Both the position numbers and the translations under genes were made by a program. From positions 960,064-994,158 of the forward strand of contig WELB01000003.1 of the NCBI GenBank assembly GCA_009602725.1: DNA of 34,095 bases, read 5' to 3'. This stretch comes from Spirogloea muscicola (Eukaryota > Streptophyta > Zygnematophyceae > Spirogloeales > Spirogloeaceae). This document shows, one piece after another, positions 29,531-34,095 of the stretch (positions within the stretch are counted from its first letter, which is position 1; the number at the start of each line of letters is the position of its first letter). The notes below the pieces were generated by a model. The model was given only the letters and a program-made list of their open reading frames with translations. It was not told the DNA's origin and made no database searches.

Positions 29531-31582
29531 ATGGCGGCCGCCGCGCCGCGCGCGCTCGCCGGCCCGCCGCCACCGCTGCTGCTGCTGCTGCTGCTGCTGG
29601 CTCCCGCGCCGCCCGGCCGCAGCTCGCCCGGTCGGTCGCCCATGGCCGGCTTCGTCTGGTGGCGCGAGCTGGGCTTCTGTGGCGCCGCCGGTGTGCGCGT
29701 CCCAAAGGTCGCAAGCTCGTCGCTGATGGCGCTGGCGTTCCATGCCCGACTGACTGCCTCCTCTGTCCTGCGGTCTGCAGCACCTGACTGCAGGTTGCCG
29801 AGCATCGCCGTGCGCCGTGGTGGCAGCGTCTACTGCCTCACCTGCACGGCTGATCAGATGCTCCAGGTACTACGGAAAACCCGTTCTATTGAGATGTCAG
29901 GCATGCTGCCAATGCGGGAACATGAGCTGATCCACATCTATGCAGGGCATGCCTCTTCTTTAAAGTCATGCATGACTATTAGCAACTTGACTCTGCTGCA
30001 GTGGACGCTTCTCAAGTCAGGCGCATGCGTACACATGCATCATAGTAGCTGGTATCGTGTGAGTGTGGGGAACGCTACAATCAACTAATTGCATTCATCG
30101 ATTATGCGCTTGCCCTGCACAGGTGGTGGATGACATCAGCTACTGCGCAGCCGTCGACTGCACAGCCAAGTACGGCAGCGCAAGGCCACGATGGGACGCA
30201 GTGGCGGGCCTGTGCCAGGCCTCGGAGCCGCCAACCGTGACCTGCCTTCCAGGCTTTGTGAGAGGCCAGCTCGGCTTGCACGTCTACGCACTCGACGCCT
30301 CACGCCAAGTCCTCTGCAACGACATGACAATACATCACAACACAACGGCAGTAATGCCATGTTCCCAAACGCTCCACTGATTATCATTATATACAGTATT
30401 AATATACGTGTATTTCATTACTTCGCAGGCATGCGAGACGCCGATGTGGCCGTCTCCACGGGCAGTGCAGCCAAGTAGCGCCCTCTTGCCCAAGCCGCCA
30501 GCTACACTTGGGCCGCCCGCGCCTCATCAATCCACGCCTGGTACACCGCAGCCACCGGCACGTCCTCAAGCAAACCCACGGCCAGAGCCAGCCGCGCACT
30601 CCCCACTCGTCGTGCCCAACTCTCAACAGCCACCGCAGTCGCCAGGACCAGACTGCAGCGGCCATGGGACAGCCAATGCCGATGGCGCAGGCTGCGACTG
30701 CAGCGCCGGCTGGTTAACTAACCCTGCACAAGTAAGCTCCCCGCCCAGAGGTAGCTGCAGCATCGGCACCACGCTCTGTGTACTATGTTAGCATGGAATT
30801 GTGCACAGCGCCAAGGCTGACGGAAGATAAGAGCGCCGCAAGGCAGGGCATGACGGGCGTCGTCTTCTGCAACGTTCCCGTCGGTACACTCGCAGACCCT
30901 CCCGGCACAAAATCGTATCCAGTAGCCCCCGCAGCTACAATGGGGAGCAACAGTCCAATAGCTGCACCCTCACCGACAGACACAAGCAGTTCCTCTGACC
31001 TCGCCGACTCATCGTCTCAGCCCTTCCTCTCAAGGGTAAACCCTGCCTTCGTGGTGCAAGAATCTCGCACCAGTATGCAGCGAGCCATCATCGCCTGGTC
31101 AATGATGCTTAGGACCCGCAACTGGCTTAAGACCTGCAACTACTGGCCTGTTGAATCTCTTCTAGGAAGGCATCACCTCGGGATTGTGGCTTGCATGTGA
31201 CAGTTGGCAGGGATCGTTGTGCTTGTCGCCATCCTCCTCTGCTGCTGCTGCTGCTGCCGCAGACTGTGTTGCCGCAGAAGCAAGCCCAGTCGTTCAGAGG
31301 TGACAACACGGCTTGTCTTTGAGGTTCGCTTCCTGAAGCCTGCTCTTAGCTCCATGGTGCAGCCAATGACTAGCAACATGTGTCTCGCACTTACACATAA
31401 AATCTGTGACCCCAGTCTTCTGCTGGCACATCGCAAGGCTGCCTGCCCAAGCCATGCACGTCCTTACCAGTGCTCCTCTTCCTTCTCTCATCCAGCCCAG
31501 CAGGGTCGCTCCAGCCCGGGACTTAGTGACCCCCCATGATGTCCCATGGCGAGCCTGGGCGCGAGAGAGGGCGGCCAACTGA
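29531..31582 (+). CDS. secreted/type I membrane protein with EGF-like module (6 exons)
   Basis: Exons 29531-29866, 30123-30257, 30429-30731, 30847-31035, 31204-31299 and 31496-31582 (TGA) all join in phase 0 and give about 381 residues. A signal peptide is clear: basic start then a ten-Leu core (PPPPLLLLLLLLAPAPP). A Cys-rich ectodomain follows (CLTCTADQMLQ, ISYCAAVDCTAKYG, WDAVAGLC), whose spacing faintly recalls CFEM domains. Next come a Pro-rich stalk (exon 3) and an EGF-like module DCSGHGTANADGAGCDCSAG completed by a Cys in exon 4 (MTGVVFCNVP), showing that the exon 3-4 join is real. A Ser/Thr/Pro-rich stretch leads to a membrane segment LAGIVVLVAILL followed by CCCCCCRRLCCRRSK, a juxtamembrane Cys cluster typical of palmitoylated sites. 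The short cytosolic tail is basic. The exon 2 donor is ambiguous (30236 or 30257), and exon 1 may hide a small phase-1 intron near 29690-29780. It is probably a cell-surface or wall-contact protein; the family is not recognised. Confidence 0.72.
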
Positions 31583-32170
31583 TGAAGGCCAGGAGATGAG
31601 CATTTGATGCCATTCATCCAGGGATGGCTAGACGAAAACGCCAGAGGAACTCTTCATTAGATATAGCGCGTCAAAGTATCACAAATCATGCTGCCCCTGC
31701 TTGGCTCTAGCAGCTGTGTTCACCCAGCATATTTTTATGTTAGAAGAAGTCCACAGATGTCAAGCGTGTTGATCCTCTTGTTGCATGACTTCTGCGACTG
31801 CTCTTACCACACCACTTGCGAATACGAAATCAAAGCTGTGATCTCACAGCCAGAGTCTATCATCAGGGTTACTCTTAGAACCAATCCAGGCGCACCTTCG
31901 AGCTACAGGGCTTGCGTAGCGTGCGCTCAAATCCAACTTACACGTTTCTAACTGCTGATTCTTGCCGCACATCAGCAAGCAAATGGGCCATGCTTTGCCA
32001 TGATAGCAATTGTCATGGAGCAACCAGGATAAGCTCCTTCAAATATGATGCCCTTATGCATGTCAGGTTGCAAGAGTAGAGCTTGACTGAGGTCTACTCA
32101 GTTGCTGCACAAAGCTAAAGCTCAAGCTCAGAAGCAAACCCTGCGCATTTGCCAAGCGTTCAAGTGCACT
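31583..32170. other. intergenic between convergent 3' ends
   Basis: About 590 bp separates the stop of the EGF-like gene (+) from the stop of the ureidoglycine aminohydrolase gene (-). No domain, repeat family member or RNA gene was recognised. Both 3' UTRs presumably lie here. Confidence 0.5.
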
Positions 32171-33915
32171 TCAGGTGCGATGGAGCGGGTCGCGATTGGT
32201 GTCCTTGTAAAGCAGATACCGAGACCTTGTTGCGCCCAGTGCGGCGTACCTGTGGCGGGGTACGGGCATGAGGTGGAACAAGCAGAGGGCATCAGAAGGC
32301 TTCCAGTGCCGGACACTTGCAAGGTGTCCTGAGCCGATAACGTGACTGGCTACAGATGCAATGGTGGCAGACATCTGCAGACTGAAGGACAATGCATTAT
32401 ACAGTTTCTGGCGACTAGGTTTTGCCGGCAAGCCCAGCTTTGCCATACATAAGTCGTGATCATCAGCATTGATGATGGCTGAGCAGCTCAAAGTGACCGC
32501 ATGCACGAGTACACAGAAGGCTGTGACGAGCAGGGCACACCACTGCGGCACAAACGGTGCCATCCAGATGACGTCCCCAGCCTGCACAGGGTACCTGATC
32601 ACAAGAAGAGTGGACTCGAAGTATCAGCTGGCAGGTAGTTCTCTGATGTAGTACTAGCTACAAGTGAGGAGAAGCTGTTGCTTAGATCGCGTCACGCTGC
32701 AGGACACTGCCTGAGTCTGCCATCTTACCACTGATTATCCAGCCGGTAGATGCCTCGTCCCTCGAGGAGCAAAAGGCCGTGCTGGTTGTAGTGCACTTCC
32801 TGAAGCACGGCGCGAATGCATGTGGTAAGTATGAGGATGGCAGAAAGCTGTGCGACACTATGAAGGATGGCACAGACGATCTCCATGTCTGGCGCTAGGT
32901 TGCCATAACATCTGGCAACATATCAGCAACAAGGAGGCCTCCGTCTGCTCAATGTTATGGACTGCAGCAGGTTGATGCAGAGCTTGCAGCTCGAACTAAC
33001 TGAAGATTGTCTTGAGCTTCGTACCCAGACTATATCCATCTTATGATTGCCCATTGCTTTTGCAAAGACGAGTAGAGCGCCTGTTTCTAGTGCGTCAGAC
33101 AATGAGGCAGCTGTTGGGGGAGGACGAGCACCTTGACATTCAGGTACTCGCCAGGCTCAAAGTCCATAATCTGTGCATGCCAGCAGGTGAAAAGCATGCC
33201 GCGGCCTGAGATGCTCACGCAGCTTGCAGGCTTAGTCGGCACAAAGGAAGCTGGCACTCACTGCCATCAACACTCGGGAGCTTCACAGTATCCAGATCTC
33301 TGGAAGAGCTCAGCGTCTCTGCAGCTGCCAAGCATGCTGCTACACTGGGTCCTGCCGCACGTGGATGTTGAAGTCGTAGGCGGGCCCTGTGGGAAGCAGC
33401 TTCCGAAGTACAAAAACCTGCAGACGAGCAGCAGACAGACTATACTGACCCAATCCTGCATCTGGACAAGAACTGGATGAAGGTGAAGAGACAAATTTCA
33501 AGATCAACAGGGTCCAAGTCGAAAGTGAGCTTCAGGCTGACCTCGCCTGGCACTGCGACTACGGGCTGCTCATCTGTCGAGCCAACAACGGCCTCAGGCA
33601 CGTCGTCTGTGCCGTAACCCGGCTGGTACCTGACGCAACGGCAGCCCATAAAATGCTGAGAGCTGCACTTGAAGCAGTCTAATTGAAGTACAAGGTGCAC
33701 GGCATGCTTAGGTAGAAGTTACTGCACTTGGGTCTCATCTTCGGACATCCTTTGCTGCTCGTGTGAAGAGCGTACTGGCTACATTAGCACGCGGCAAAGG
33801 CACGCGGTGCGCTTGCCATTCTCTCTTACAAGCGTTCGAAGACAGCAAGCACGGCTCCCGAGGGCGACGCCAGCGCGTGGGGCTGGCCAGCAGGGGCGTA
33901 AGCAAACGAGTCTAC
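32171..33915 (-). CDS. (S)-ureidoglycine aminohydrolase, C-terminal half (7 exons, 5' end outside window)
   Basis: Exons (minus strand): 33915-33830, 33629-33542, 33417-33361, 33170-33132, 32799-32729, 32594-32541 and 32249-32171 (TGA); phases agree throughout, giving 157 residues, about half of the roughly 300-residue plant enzyme. The product removes ammonia from (S)-ureidoglycine to give ureidoglycolate (EC 3.5.3.26), a late step of purine/allantoin catabolism, in the ER in plants. Landmarks in order: VDSFAYAPAGQPH, LAVFERLYQPGYG, VVGSTDEQPVVAVPGE, VLRKLLPTGPAYDFNIH, IMDFEPGEYLNVK, EVHYNQHGLLLLEGRGIYRL, WYPVQAGDVIWMAPFVPQWY, TRSRYLLYKDTNRDPL. The second cupin's metal ligands of the plant enzyme (Glu and His of EVH, His of NQH, Gln of PQW) are all kept, so the protein should bind Mn2+ and be active. 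Upstream exons encoding the first cupin and any signal peptide lie beyond the right edge. Agreement with the Arabidopsis enzyme is very high in exons 5-7. Confidence 0.95.
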
Positions 33916-34095
33916 CTGTCAAGGGCGACAGGAGCGCGAGCAGGTGGGTGATGAGAGCAGGGAGCTGGAAGTGCTGCGAGCGGCTGCAAACGACCGGCGT
34001 GCGACATACGGTCGCTGGCAGTTGCCATGGAGCTGAAGCATTGTCGGAGCAAGCCAAGGGGGGGGAGATGCAGAATGGAGGACCGGGGAGGGAGG
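33916..34095 (-). other. intron of the ureidoglycine aminohydrolase gene (partial)
   Basis: This lies directly upstream of the acceptor ttgacag at 33916-33922. No segment matching the preceding first-cupin exon of the enzyme is recognisable before the window ends. The sequence is G-rich on the plus strand (GGGGGGGGAG near 34060). Confidence 0.45.

Noticed and set aside
29378-29805. Minus-strand frames opposite the signal-peptide exon at 29.5 kb
   Set aside because: They are GC-rich antisense shadows. The plus strand gives a textbook signal peptide and joins in phase to five further exons.
1-34095. Bacterial or organellar origin of the window
   Set aside because: Phase-consistent spliceosomal introns in six genes, LINE fragments and long intergenic repeats exclude it.

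Overview
This is a eukaryotic nuclear window, most likely from a green alga (chlorophyte or early streptophyte). The genes are split by many short introns (about 70-500 nt) with ordinary GT-AG ends, and several gene starts sit in very GC-rich, CpG-rich DNA. Two genes are of plant type: an endo-beta-mannosidase and a ureidoglycine aminohydrolase. A third gene handles vitamin B12, which land plants do not use, so an alga fits better than a land plant. All exon models come from splice-site phase and protein-family resemblance read by eye, without transcripts.

Left part (1-9.8 kb): the last codons of an unknown gene end at 88. A single-exon, divergent tubby-like gene lies on the minus strand (4443-3487). 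From about 4.9 to 9.5 kb the DNA is mostly repeats: a GC-rich element present as two convergent copies plus a third, a 140-bp foldback, many copies of a short hairpin-bearing repeat, and 3' ends of non-LTR retrotransposons.

Middle (9.8-26.2 kb): an NFKBIL1-like gene with a J-like HPD motif (+), then the most notable gene of the window (+, 12221-17467). It encodes an ABCD4-type half ABC transporter, the family that moves cobalamin out of lysosomes, with a complete MMADHC (CblD)-like domain inserted between its membrane and ATPase domains. Two successive steps of intracellular B12 handling are thus apparently joined in one polypeptide. Next come a 107-residue gene of unknown function (-, with a likely GC-AG intron) and a 14-exon mannosylglycoprotein endo-beta-mannosidase gene (-, 26120-19729).

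Right part (26.3-34.1 kb): a second repeat cluster with LINE 3' ends, one of which still encodes a C-x-C...H-x4-C finger followed by an R2-like endonuclease-type region. It is followed by a six-exon gene for a secreted or type I membrane protein with an EGF-like module (+, 29531-31582), and the 3' half of the (S)-ureidoglycine aminohydrolase gene (-, ending at 32171), whose 5' exons lie beyond the right edge.

The genes do not form an operon-like unit. They are independent housekeeping, transport and catabolic genes separated by repeat-rich intergenic DNA.
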